This document shows, piece after piece, positions 18,350 through 28,933 of a DNA stretch of 64,000 nucleotides (the first letter of the stretch is position 1; every line of letters begins with the position of its first letter). The notes beneath the pieces are model-generated. The model did not search any database, was not told the origin of the DNA, and was given only the letters and a program-made list of their open reading frames with translations. The DNA comes from Chrysogorgia sp. JL179-B06 (lineage: Eukaryota > Cnidaria > Anthozoa > Scleralcyonacea > Chrysogorgiidae), in assembly GCA_035772405.1 (NCBI GenBank), contig JAYKKM010000114.1, forward strand, positions 1,583,501-1,647,500, given 5' to 3'. The position numbers and the translations under genes are program-made.

Positions 18350-20083
18350 GTGATCGACATTATTGGTAAAGAAATCGCCTCACAAATTGTCAAAGAAATC
18401 GGTAATTGCAAAGCATGGGCATTAATAGCCGACACCACCCCGGATGTCAGTCACCACGAGCAGCTTAGTATTTGCGCAAGGATCGTTAATCGTATTGGCA
18501 AATGTTCCGAGCACCTGTTGTCATGCAAAAGAGCTTCGGGTACAAAAGCAATGGAACTATACAATCTAATCTCAGAAACACTTGTCTCGAAAGGTGTGTC
18601 GTTTGATAATCTTGTAGCACAAACATACGACGGCGCCGCGAATATGAGCGGTTGCTACAACGGTTTGCAAGCGATCATCAAGGAGAAAGTTGGAAAGCAT
18701 GTTGCTTTTGTCCACTGTTATGCGCATACGCTTAATCTTGTTTTGTCCGACTCGGCAAGTGTTTCTGTTCCAGTAATAAGCCTCTTCAGCGACCTCGAAG
18801 CCTTGTACGTTCTCTTTAGTAAGACACAAAAAATCCATGACTTGTTCGAAGCTGTCCAACGGGAAGACAACCTGAAAGTCCTCTCTCTAAAGAGACTCAA
18901 TACTGTTCGTTGGCATTCGCGTAAGTTTTGTCTAAAGGTCCTTCTCTCTCGTTACGACTGCATTTTAAGTATCCTGGAAACCGTTGCTTTCGACGCTGCA
19001 TTTGAGGGAAACCCACGGAAAACGGGCGCTGGCTTATTGACGACGATTCAAACAAAGCAGTTTCTGGCTACCGCGTACCTCTTTCGAGAAATATTCGCGT
19101 CCACTGGTCCGCTAAGCCGATATTTACAACGCGTCGATGTAGATTTTGGAAAAGCTTTGGGTATGGTCGAAAGCGCGATTGATGAGCTTAATGAATTACG
19201 TAAAGAACCGGAGCGAATTCTCAGATGCGTGGAGCAAATGCACGACTCCCCCAGTGTGACTTGGCGACAACCAAGAATCAGACGTCGAAGAAGAATGGAT
19301 GGTGAAAATGCCGAAGACGAACCTGCTGAAACACCAGAAGATGATTGGAAACGTAACACCTTTTACCTTTCTGTAGACACGGTCTTAAATTCAATGAAGA
19401 ATCGGTTTGAGAAGAACCAACCCTTGCTGAAAGCATTTTCGTTGTTTTCCCCAAGTCGCTTCCGAGAGCTTGTGAAGAAATTCAAAACCGCACACGATCT
19501 TCAAGCGTGCCTTAATACCTTTTGTGAAACGTACAATATAGATGCGTTTAGATGTGCTGACGAATTGTTTAATTTCGCTCGTTCTTTCGATAAATTGGAT
19601 TGTTCAACTGTGTACCAGCCCGACGAAGCACAAGATGATGAAGATGACGGGATGGACAGCGAGGACGATGATTATAATGATGATTACGAGAACGACGACG
19701 AAGTATCAAGCACGCCAGATATCCAGCAGAGCGACAGCGGCACCAAGGAAGCTGAAAAACAAACGAAGAAAAAAGTTCCATCTTTCTCTGAAGCTCTTTC
19801 ACTCCTTTGTAACCCAGATTACAGTTTGGTTGATGCGTATCCAACTCTCTGTCGCGTTTATGCTATTGCTGTGGCCATCCCGGTCAGTTCGTCGACTGCA
19901 GAGCGTTCATTTTCTGCACTCAAGAGGGTGAAGACTCGAATTCGTTCGTCCATGGTTCAGGAGAGACTTGAATCGTTGCTTTCAATGACAATCGAGCGTA
20001 AAATTTTGCTCAAATGCGATAAAGACCGTCTCATCAACTTGTACGCAAAGCTTTCTCCCGAACTGTCAAAAGCTCTACTTTGA
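18350..20083 (+). CDS. hAT transposase, catalytic and dimerisation ORF
   Basis: 577 codons in the -1 frame relative to the preceding ORF; open sequence in this frame extends upstream past 18284. Key features are ALIADTTPDVSHHEQLS (first catalytic Asp), QTYDGAANMSG (second Asp, about residue 92), the HCYAHTLNLVL motif, and a helical insertion. An acidic linker lies at about 424-475. The C-terminal hAT dimerisation domain (about 495-560) reads VSSSTAERSFSALKRVKTRIRSSM, with the catalytic Glu expected just before or within the family's conserved region. No internal stop. Together with the upstream ORF it would make a ~980-residue enzyme that cuts and pastes this element in the nucleus. Confidence 0.9.
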   Translation: MIDIIGKEIASQIVKEIGNCKAWALIADTTPDVSHHEQLSICARIVNRIGKCSEHLLSCKRASGTKAMELYNLISETLVSKGVSFDNLVAQTYDGAANMSGCYNGLQAIIKEKVGKHVAFVHCYAHTLNLVLSDSASVSVPVISLFSDLEALYVLFSKTQKIHDLFEAVQREDNLKVLSLKRLNTVRWHSRKFCLKVLLSRYDCILSILETVAFDAAFEGNPRKTGAGLLTTIQTKQFLATAYLFREIFASTGPLSRYLQRVDVDFGKALGMVESAIDELNELRKEPERILRCVEQMHDSPSVTWRQPRIRRRRRMDGENAEDEPAETPEDDWKRNTFYLSVDTVLNSMKNRFEKNQPLLKAFSLFSPSRFRELVKKFKTAHDLQACLNTFCETYNIDAFRCADELFNFARSFDKLDCSTVYQPDEAQDDEDDGMDSEDDDYNDDYENDDEVSSTPDIQQSDSGTKEAEKQTKKKVPSFSEALSLLCNPDYSLVDAYPTLCRVYAIAVAIPVSSSTAERSFSALKRVKTRIRSSMVQERLESLLSMTIERKILLKCDKDRLINLYAKLSPELSKALL

Positions 20084-20579
20084 CTAATTGACTTGCATTC
20101 GGTTAATCGGTTGTCTTTTAAAACTGTTAAGTTAGTGTTATATTATGCTCAACGTGCATAAACTTTAGCCTATAGGCTATAGTATATTCTGACTATACGT
20201 TATTGACATTTGACCAGGAACAAAATTATTTTCTAACAGTCTCTCTTCAGTCTCTTCGTTCTTGTAAAACCCTATAAATTTCTAAACAAATTGTAAATCT
20301 TGATACAAAAAATGTTGTTTTCTAACCATGGGAATTCTGTAAAATCTTTCCCCAGAACGCAGGAAATGGCATTTCAGAGACTCTAGATTTCAAAAATTTT
20401 CGGGGGAGAATGCACCCGAACCCCCCTTGAAATCGGACTACTCACGCCTTCGGAGCTCGCTTCTCGCGCCTTCGGCGCTCGCTTTTGTCAGATTTGCAAC
20501 TGGATTTGGTATCTCTGGGGGCGCCAATTTAGCACTGGCCAGTGGCCCCCCTTGAAATATTCGAGCCACCACGCCACTG

Positions 20580-20640
20580 ATCCTGCTGTTGGATTTTGTC
20601 TGCCTTTGATGTAAAAGGTTGGTCCTTCAGCCGAGGTTGT
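20580..20640 (-). pseudogene. SWIM-gene exon, 5' part, right of the hAT insertion
   Basis: The minus strand reads KDQPFTSKADKIQQQDVEPK across the TSD when one TSD copy and the hAT are skipped, which joins smoothly to the WSRDLMLLPPLTYDIMQKH reading on the other side. This shows the hAT sits inside a coding exon. Farther upstream (20640-21200) the frames are short; ORFs at 20676-20948 and 20915-21121 carry no recognised domain. 21200-21607 shows nothing. Confidence 0.55.
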
Positions 20641-21607
20641 CAGTTCGGATATTAGTTCTTAACTTCTCATATAATTTAGTTCAACAAGTGGTTTGTTGTC
20701 ACTGATCTTGTATTGCACAGCGTATACGAGAAGCGAACGGAAATCGCGCTTTCTATCGGCTCTCCGTTCTGTAAGTCTATGCCTTCGGATATTAGTTCTT
20801 TACTTGAACGCTGAACGGTAGCGTTTTCTCTGGTGCTGTTTGGCAGTGGCGCGTTTTTATTGGTGCCTCCCCTTATGAGGGACACCACTCTTGACATTCC
20901 TCTGTTACTCGTGCTCAGTCCTGTTTCCGAGCTATGTATAGCTGACAAGATCTCGATTTTGCGGTGTCTGTCGGCATCACGTCTATATGAGCTCGGAAGT
21001 GACTCAAGTGCGCAAGGTCTCTATCGTCGTGTAAGGTCTCCTTGTCCTTCTTCAGATTGTTTGGCTCACTCGTTTGTTCCGATTGCTTTTGGCATAGCCT
21101 CGATTCTTGAGCGTGCACCATCGCTGTCTAACCTGCGTGACTTCTTCATGGTTCAGTCCACACAAACGGATATTCAAATCTTTCACTGATAAACTGAACT
21201 AAGATTCGTGAGACGTGAATTTTAAACCATCAACACAACATATCCCTTCATCCTTCAGTACAAGATTCCCGAGAATAACCACAATACATAGCCCCACCCC
21301 CACCCATATTAGATTTACAGTTTTGTAATACCATGTGACGAAATATAACTTGTATTGTTTGAAATTCATTCCGAATTGTCAACCAATGCATGTTCGCTCA
21401 TGCATGCTAATGAGGGGAAAATGTTTTAGGGATTAAATCACCCACCACAAAAGGAATAGAGATAAATGTTGCTTTGAAACGCCCTTGTTTATGACTACGT
21501 CTGCTACGGAAACAGCTGGGCATAATCTTATTACCTTAGGCACTTGGTGCATGAATAGGCACCTTGTGACAGTACCAGGGAATTTGCTACGGCTGCTAGC
21601 CGCTTTA

Positions 21608-22343
21608 TTAATCTACGTCTATTGCTGGGTGTAGGTAAAACCGACCATGGCTCGGGCCATGGCCCACCTGTTTTTTCTTCAATTTTGTTGGTTTTTTGTT
21701 TTCCACGTTTTCCATGAAGATATTGGGGTTGTTAGAATACATTTCACCATAAAAATCTAGTATACCAACCCAGAAACTAGCGTTCCTAATAGCAGAGGAA
21801 GGATTCGATTTGGCCATGCTCCTTTTACTTCCGCATGAACTTTCCAGTGAAAATGGTCCATATGTACCTCTAGTACGTATTCCATATGAGGAAGTGGCCT
21901 ACGAACAAATACAAGGTATTGACGAGCAAATACATTGCCCTCGTACCAGCCCACTGGATGCGGGATTACTGAGTGCATGTGTCTAACCAACCCGGTCTCT
22001 TCCTTAAATTAACTATTCTATTATGACATCAGCTACGTCACTACGGTGTAACATGAGAAGCATGCGTGCGCTCATTAGCCAGTGCATGGTTTGCTTTGTC
22101 AGCCAGTTCAGGGTTGACTCCTCGTCATATAAACCTTTTAATAGGGTTTTGACATCTTTCTCGGATGGCTTGTCCTCGGTTTGGGTATTCAAGCGACCCA
22201 ACGCCTTCATGAACGACTTTTGCTCCGTCATTCGCTGTTCGAAAAGCTCTTTGTTCACGAACACTGAACACTGTTGGCCGTGACTGTTGCCGCCATTTCG
22301 CTGATCGCCACACCTGACCGGTTATACCACTCGCAACAGCCAC
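21608..22343 (-). CDS. unrecognised coding-like segments (two possible exons)
   Basis: A frame at 21757-21990 encodes HMHSVIPHPVGWYEGNVF and HMEYVLEVHMDHFHWKVHAE. A frame at 22013-22264 encodes a charged helical segment (KELFEQRMTEQKSFMKALGR, KPSEKDVKTLLKGLYDEES, LNWLTKQTMHWLM). Composition and lack of low complexity suggest real protein, but I know no matching family. They could be consecutive exons of one minus-strand gene. Confidence 0.35.
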
Positions 22344-22596
22344 TGTTTAATCTGCGTGTGATTGTTAAGCTGTCTGGAGATTATTTTGCCAAACCCTATG
22401 GCGTAAGGAAATTAGTAGGGAAATGGTTGAAGTAATTTATCCCTTTCGGGCGGTCGTCTTGGCTTTTGCCATGTTTTGTCTGTTTGTACATCTGACAAAG
22501 ATATTTAAAAAACAAGATTAGTTTAAAGGCAATCGGCAAGCTAGAAGCACATTTTCAATATGACAAGTTTATGGCAATGCGGCCAATTTGTTCGAT

Positions 22597-22785
22597 TTGT
22601 GCACTTTACGGTTACTGAACACATTGTATTTTCTGTATAATGAAACAATTATGCCATAACAAGTTGAAATATTAATAAACCTAAGACAAGGGACGTGTGC
22701 CCCCTCAACATGAATCACAGTTCGTTTGCTAGCCCCTTTGAAGTTTGTCGTGTTTCCAGACCATGTATTTCCATTGACTAAAAGT
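22597..22785. mobile_element. diverged, truncated relative of the 9632-9909 MITE
   Basis: The segment from TTTGTGCACTTTACGGTTAC to GTTTCCAGACCATGTATTTC, then CATTGACTA, aligns with the interior and right end of the 9632-9909 MITE at roughly three-quarters identity. The left inverted end is not found, so it is 5'-truncated or too diverged. Its right end touches the start of the tandem duplication at 22787. Confidence 0.65.
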
Positions 22786-22786
22786 C

Positions 22787-23155
22787 ATTTTTAAAAGTTT
22801 AAAACTTTTTTTTTCTTCCTAAAATAACATTTTTTAAAAAGTATTGCCAAGTGAACAAATATAAAGATATTATACAATAGCAGTTGCAACAGGGGTGAAG
22901 AATGTCGTTCTCAAAAGTGTTACAAAAAATATATCGTCAAGACGTTTTACGCGTGACAAAGCAACGTATAAGTCATTTTTAAAAGTTTTAAGTTAAAATT
23001 TTTTTCTTTCTAAAATTCATTTTTAAAGTATTGCCAACTGAACAAATTTAAATATATTATACAATAGCGGTTGCAACAGGGGTGAAGAATGTCGTTCTCA
23101 AAGGTGTTACAAAAAATATATCGTAAAAACGTTTTACGCGTGACAAAGCAACGTA
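22787..23155. repeat. ~180-bp tandem duplication of a helicase 3' end
   Basis: The block from AAAGTCATTTTTAAAAGTTT to GTGACAAAGCAACGTAT occurs at 22787-22965 and again at 22969-23155 with scattered differences. Each copy holds the last ~30 codons of the Pif1-like frame on the minus strand plus its 3' flank. Only the right copy is joined to the upstream helicase sequence. Confidence 0.8.
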
Positions 23156-23405
23156 TGCAGTACCTGCTAGTATATTAGGCACATCGAACCAGAGGGCGAC
23201 TTTTCCCAACGTTTGACCTTTGCACATGGTGTTCGCGTAAGCCATCCGTATTGGATAATACGTCTTCTCACGCCCTTCGCACATTGTTGTCACCAAATAC
23301 AATGCTGCAACGTAGCCGTTCGGTAATCTGACAAACACCGTGTTGTTCTGAACTGTTTCAACAATTGCCAGTTGACCATTTACTATGCTGTTTGCCTTGT
23401 CCCTA
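23057..23405 (-). pseudogene. Pif1-like helicase, C-terminal fragment
   Basis: The minus frame reads DKANSIVNGQLAIVETVQN, FVRLPNGYVAALY, YPIRMAYANTMCKGQTLGKV, WFDVPNILAGTAYVALSRVK and ends TPVATAIV. This is the end of a superfamily-1 Pif1 helicase: NGQ, the KxQGQTL-like motif (here MCKGQTL, apparently short of a residue pair) and the AYVALSRV motif VI. Pif1-type helicases of this form occur in Helitrons and in other cnidarian mobile genes. Only ~115 codons are present, so it is a remnant. 23410-24280 has no recognised gene; the plus frame at 23494-23955 matches nothing I know. Confidence 0.75.
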
Positions 23406-24289
23406 ATTTACTATCTTTTCTAAATGATTATTGTATAATTTAATTTATTTAGTCCCCTTTCATAAAATAGACATCCACTGGATATAAACTATATTGCAAT
23501 ATTTGGACCTAAATCCGATTTCGTTATTCGGCATAGTTTTACATACTGCAGAAAATGATGTTGGAGGAGGTCCAAATGTTGTTTATCCTACATCGGTGAC
23601 AGTGGACGGCAGCGTCTCTGACATATTTGCTGAACATTTGCGCTCCTTCAGGAACGATGATGTTGATAAACCCATCGCTCGACCTTTTAATATTGTCAAC
23701 CGTTCGATTTCGGACATGAACGTTTGTTCCATCTCTCCCATTTCCGGTAGGAATGATTTCATGACAAACTACAAGAAAAGCGTCTCATTTTCAAACTTGA
23801 AACCATTTACCCCAAGTCATCATTTTTGTCTAGCAAGGGTGATGAAAAAAAATATGGCGGCATATTTTGATAGAACAACACAAAGATACCACTCGTTATG
23901 GCTTCTTGGTGTTTTTCAACTGCCCAAGTGCATCAAAATAAACTTTCTTACTTGAATGAACTCTTGAAATTATAACTTTTGTTTGTATTGGCTTGTAAAA
24001 TGCAAATTTCCTATGTACTAATATTTCTTGTTAACTCAACATCTCAATGTTTACATCATTCCCTTCACTTCTGATTTATTTGGTCAGGAAGCTACACATT
24101 TCCTTCCATTATATCATTGTGTAATTAAGCTGAAGAAGAATCCAAATGACCAAATATTAATTTTAATACCAAGAAAGCACACATTGACAACTCAGAGACG
24201 TTTCCCACACTTTGGTATATACTTCGTGTATGCCAAGTTTAATGTTTACTTTTTTGCAGATCAGGTTCTTAAACGTTGGTTTCTTTTGT

Positions 24290-24985
24290 GTTTAGGTTGT
24301 ATTACAGCTGAGGATTCAAGGTGCTTAAGTAAAGAGTATGTGAATCCATCACTAGATGGAGAAGGTATGTGGGCAAGGTGTCAGGTTTTATTTCAATTAT
24401 TTACTATCTTTTCATGTTGATATTTTTCATTGTACAATTTGATTTATTTAGTTCCCATTGATCCAAGGGAATGTTTGCACTTCTGTAAGGAGTATGTGAT
24501 TCCATCACTAGATCCAGGTACATGGCCAGGTTTTATTTCTATTTATCATAATTTACTATGTTTTTGGTTGATGTACTGTAAATGACTATTGTACAATTTA
24601 ATATATTTAGTCCCCTGTCATAAGATAGAGTAACTAACTTTTATTTTTTTTATTTTTTTATTTTTTTGCATATCAGGTTCTTAAACGTTGGTTTGTTTTG
24701 TGTTTAGGTTGTATTACAGCCGAGAATTCAAAGTGCTTGAGTAAGGAGCAAGTATGTGAATCCATCACTAGATGGAGAATGTACGTGGCCAAGGTGTCAG
24801 GTTTTATTTCTATTATTTCCTATATTTTGATGTTGATATGGTGTACTGTAAATTATTATATTGTACAATCTGATTTATTTAGTTCCCATTGATCCAAGGG
24901 AATGTTTGTACTTCTGTGTAAGGAGTATGTGATTCCATCATTAGATCCAGGTACATGTGGCCAGGTTTTATTTCTATTTATCGTC
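24290..24985 (+). CDS. array of symmetrical mini-exons (tandem ~408-bp duplication)
   Basis: Two alternating mini-exon types lie between GT and AG sites. Type A (24296-24364, 69 nt) encodes CITAEDSRCLSKEYVNPSLD. Type B (about 24453-24518, 66 nt) encodes PIDPRECLHFCKEYVIPSLD. Both are phase 1-1, so A and B can be spliced in any number without shifting the frame, and both end in the same KEYVxPSLD motif. A second A/B pair lies at about 24704-24775 and 24882-24950, but its A has a 4-base insertion and its B a 2-base insertion. Partial intron-exon remnants (TTTATTTAGTCCCCTTTCAT) are seen at about 23450 and 24608. The family is unknown to me. Each repeat supplies one to two cysteines. Confidence 0.45.
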
Positions 24986-25267
24986 TCCATTTGTTCTACT
25001 ATAGTTGTTCTTCCAGTAGATAGATCTGAGAATTTTTAAATTAATCAGTCAGCTGGTCAGCTGCTTTTATAAGTTTATATACAGACAAAAAAGTTTAGTC
25101 ATGCAACTAAGTTTTTTTCGTTAGCAGCTTCGTCACTGTTTTGAGGCCAAGGCAATCTGAATTTAAACGTAACAGATTTTATCAGAAGCTAGAGAAAACA
25201 CAGAAGATAAATCAGGAAATGAACGGATTAGTCGTTTAGATCGCAATGCACGATTGATCGTGCTACA

Positions 25268-25335
25268 GAATGATCAGGGCTAATGGCTGGCGAATGATCA
25301 GGGCTAATGGCTGGCGAATGATCAGGGCTACATAA
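25268..25335. repeat. 24-bp minisatellite, ~2.8 copies
   Basis: GAATGATCAGGGCTAATGGC followed by TGGC is repeated in tandem. The surrounding 25000-25400 shows no gene. Confidence 0.85.
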
Positions 25336-25406
25336 TCCTTACTACAAGAAAACTATTCAAACAAATGCTAGCTATGTGATTAAGTTACTAGCCCTTTTTT
25401 CTCAAG

Positions 25407-25703
25407 TTACTTAGCGTGGTGAATGTTATACAAGTCATTAGCGGCGGATACCTTGCATGGGTCTCGTTTGTATCTTGCCGATTTGGACGGTTTTTCATTG
25501 TGTATGAACAAGGAATCGCCATCGTATAAGCGACACAAAGTTCCCATTTCCTTTTCACTCACGATCTGTTTCAGTGTTTGGAACATTTCATCCTTAACAA
25601 TGACCGCCGTTCCATCGGTGTCGATTAAATGCTGCCGTAATCCAACTTCGGTAAACTTATCGACGGTCAATCTAACACTATTCTCGCGTTCAACGAACGA
25701 CAT
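25407..25703 (-). CDS. hypothetical protein segment
   Basis: About 99 codons without stop encode sequence of normal composition (VERENSVRLTVDKFTEVGLR, IVKDEMFQTLKQIVSEKEMG, RLYDGDSLFIHNEKPSKSAR). It might be a terminal exon. No family is recognised. 25726-26244 shows nothing. Confidence 0.3.
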   Translation of the reverse strand: MSFVERENSVRLTVDKFTEVGLRQHLIDTDGTAVIVKDEMFQTLKQIVSEKEMGTLCRLYDGDSLFIHNEKPSKSARYKRDPCKVSAANDLYNIHHAK

Positions 25704-26244
25704 AGGCCGTGGAATGGGGGCATAAAATGTGCCACAAAATTGAATTTCGCTGCCCCATATTGAAACTAATGATTTCTTTCATAAAAGCATGGAGAAACAT
25801 ACAAATTCAAACAATCAAGGTAGCCCCTTTTGAAAAGTTTGCACAATGGGGAAAAACCAACGGTATTCTGGCCATGACGTCATCTATAATTAAGTAACAC
25901 ATTTTTTTGGGAAATTCCAATTTTTGACAATACCATCAGATAGAGCTACTTAAGAGAACAAATAAACTATATTATACCAATTTCGTCCAGTCACTCATTG
26001 AATTATCGCCAATTCAATATTTAAAAAAATGACGAGTCAGCATTTCCCCGGCTATTAGTTTCTTTGACCCGCTAATTGTGCATCAATGGAAAGTTGATTC
26101 TCATCTAGATGAGAGTTAATATGTTGAAGCTAGTGGACATTGTTTTGTACGAAACAGAACAAAATTATGTGTTTTGATAATGTAAAGTCCGTTTCGCCCA
26201 TGTGCAATGTTGGGTCCCGTTGCTCAAAATTTCACTTTTTGTTC

Positions 26245-26690
26245 TTACATTAGGTTTGAGAAACACAAGTTGAGGGTGGATTTTGTCAGTCTATTTTTAA
26301 ACCTGAATCTCTTGTAGTTTGATGCATCAAGTCCTTCTTCCTTATCAACAATATGCACAAATTGGTTAAACAGTTCTGTCAGATATTTGATTTGCTTCTT
26401 TGCAATAAGGTTGTTTTCCACAACTTCTACACAAAACGTTTGATAGCCTTTTTTATACACATTCTTTGATTCTTGATATTCAGGTGCATTTTTCTCGTGT
26501 ACCAGAAAATTTGTATAGTTCACATAGCAATTCTTATGGTATCTTACTTCTATGGCAGAGCAGTCGCGTCCTCTTATATCCACTAGGATTCGTTCATCCT
26601 GTTTCCGTTCAGCAGCTTCCCGTAGAAGTCCTCCATTCTCGGTTTCGCATAACATCAAAGGAACTCTCTTTCGTTTACAAGATTTCTAAT
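26245..26690 (-). CDS. exon of an unnamed cnidarian multi-copy protein family
   Basis: A minus frame preceded by an acceptor-like TATTAG reads CKRKRVPLMLCETENGGLLR, then RGRDCSAIEVRYHKNCYVNY and a long helical tail. The pattern basic segment - helix - DCxAxEVRYHKxCYxxYT recalls the N-terminal part of a large, uncharacterised, transposon-like family that I remember from cnidarian and other invertebrate gene sets. It is open for ~145 codons. Start, remaining exons and function are not determined. Confidence 0.4.
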
Positions 26691-27048
26691 AGCACAGGCA
26701 ATAATAGAACTAAATTAGAAGATTGGTGAAAGTCATGATGTGATGTATGTTTGGCCAATAAATGTATTTAGAGCCCACAGGTCTGGTTTATTATCAGCTA
26801 AATGCTTGCAAAGGATGTCAAGAAGTTGGTTTGCGATTTGGCCATATTAAATAATAAAGTTTATTGCAGTGTGTAGGCAACCATTGGTTTCATACATTTG
26901 TTTATAATAACCATTTTTACTTTGATAATTAAGCATCTTCAATCCCCTATAGCCTACATCCCCCTGGCCTTATATAGTAACTAAATACCCTCAACTATAT
27001 TTTTCGACAATCAATGAACTTCTCCAATCTCGCTTTGGCTAAATTCTA

Positions 27049-27255
27049 GAATACCTATCCACTTTAGCTATTTGCATCTGTTGACAGTTAGTAAAAGGGT
27101 CAAATTACGGAAAGTTCATCATATACAATTGCTTCGTTCTATTTTAAAACCCCATTCAATTTGATAACTATCAACAAGTACACACAATATAAACCTTCGA
27201 CATTATATTTAAAGAGATTTTAGAGCAACCCGGTTTCAAAAGTGGCAGGGTATTC
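27049..27255. mobile_element. 207-bp TA-flanked MITE (sister of 8568-8786, inverted)
   Basis: Ends are GAATACCTATCCACTTTAGC and, inverted, GAATACCCTGCCACTTTTG. TA flanks it at 27047-27048 and 27256-27257. The body is the reverse complement of 8568-8786. 27260-28930 has no supported gene; a CpG-richer stretch around 27370-27450 ends in an ATGGCGTC short frame and could be an old promoter, but nothing downstream confirms it. Confidence 0.85.
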
Positions 27256-28933
27256 TAGAATTGCTTCATTAACATAAGTTTGACTTTCTATTCCAGTCGC
27301 CATGTTTTAGTTACTGCTAATGCATATTATCCAATCAAATTCTTCATAATCACGTGAATCGTGAAATCGGGCGAACTCCTCGCGTAGCCCACACTCAGCC
27401 CGCCGAATCTCGTACCTAGACCTTTTTCCGCGCATAAACAAAATGGCGTCTTCGAACATCGCGAGCAAGATTATTCCTGCAGTTTAACGTTAAATATTTC
27501 ATCATTGTGCAACTTTTTCCATTGGGGCCAAGTTATTTTGTGGTTTTGACACCATAACAGGTATATTTGTGAGAACATTTTTTAGTTTCATGATGGGGGC
27601 AGCATTATCGAAAGATTTTATGCCCCCAGTCCACGGCCTAACATGGGGAGTTTACCGCCATGATTATTGGCTGGCGATTTTGCAGCGACACAGAGTAAAA
27701 CACCCTAAACTCTCGATGGCCTTCGGACAATTTGAGGCATGTTTGAGAGCCCGACAAACCAGATATTCTTGGCAGGATTGCCAAAAACATGATATCTAAT
27801 TATTTTACAACACCATGAGACCGTGCAAATATTTCTAGCCAACTAGTGAAATATACTGGAGCAACGCTATGCCAGTCTATATGGCTTTCACTTGCTTCTA
27901 CCGCCAAAGCTTTCACAGCGTCATCATCAAGGCCGATGACGTTGCTTTTTCTTTTCCGACTTGAACTTGAAGACCCAAGCATATTGATAGTATGGCAGCA
28001 AGCGGTAAATGAATGGTAGACAGGACATATTCGCTTATTTTGTTAATGTTGTTTTAAATTTTCGCGCCATTTCGGTGACAGCTAAACAAGAGTTTTTATT
28101 GGATGCCTTTTCTCAGCATTTTTTTTAATTTTATTTATTAAACAACTTCACTACAGTAAACTAACACTACCCTTGGCTTGAGTGACTATGCACATTCTTT
28201 TATAATAACAGGAAGAACACACTTAAGATATAATCATGTTATGCTAACATAATCTGATACAATAGGTTACCTTACATTTTTTCTACTAACATTCTTTTTA
28301 CGGTTTGTTCATCAGTGGTCAGTTAATCTAGATGTCTCGGTTACAAGTGTTCGTACATTAATATCGTTACAGATTTATAACTAGAAGTTACTATCGCAAG
28401 GGAAGTGCTGGTAGTGAAGTCCAGGTAGTAGTGATATAGTGCAAAATTACAAAAATAAGGGCTTATTGAAAAAGGCTATTTCCAGCACACAATATGACAT
28501 ACAAGATCGATGAATCCCACCATACATTAATATTTGTTATTTGATTATGTATTATCGCAGTCAAAGACATGGTTACAATTAATCTAATCACGCAATTATA
28601 ATAAATATATGTACTGAACATAAACCACATTACATCTTTTTCATTCTGACATTTGAGGAAAAATCGGATAGGACAGGTTTCACCTTGTCATCTTTATCGA
28701 TATTATTGTAGACGACCATTATTTCCTTATAAGTCATTCTTATCAACATCATATTTTTGATCGGCAGCCAATGAAAGTGAGGAAATTGTAGCGAATTGTG
28801 TTGGCAAAATATTATATCAATATTAAAAGTCATCAGTAGATCGAACGATATATACTGTACGTTACTCGTTAGTGCATCCACGATACTAACTATGGAGAGG
28901 CATATTCTACTTGTTTTACTCTTTTTTTAAAGC

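Larger units (their letters stand above)
16127..20579 (+). mobile_element. full-length hAT DNA transposon, 4453 bp, TSD ATCCTGCT
   Basis: ATCCTGCT is repeated at 16119-16126 and 20580-20587. The element begins CAGTAGCGTGGTGGCC and its inverted right end reads CAGTGGCGTGGTGGCT, so the terminal inverted repeat is about 15 bp with one mismatch; both ends continue into GGGGGCC-rich subterminal sequence. It carries one transposase gene in two frames (17115-18320 and 18350-20083). Subterminal repeat arrays lie at 16368-16466 and 20447-20486. Apart from one frame change the coding region has no stop in about 970 codons, so the copy is young. It inserted into a coding exon of the SWIM gene. Confidence 0.93.

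Noticed and set aside
27370..27800. Host gene with promoter and first exon (ATGGCGTC frame, then 27569-27799 frame)
   Set aside because: The first frame stops after 14 codons and the second matches nothing; no splice chain links them.
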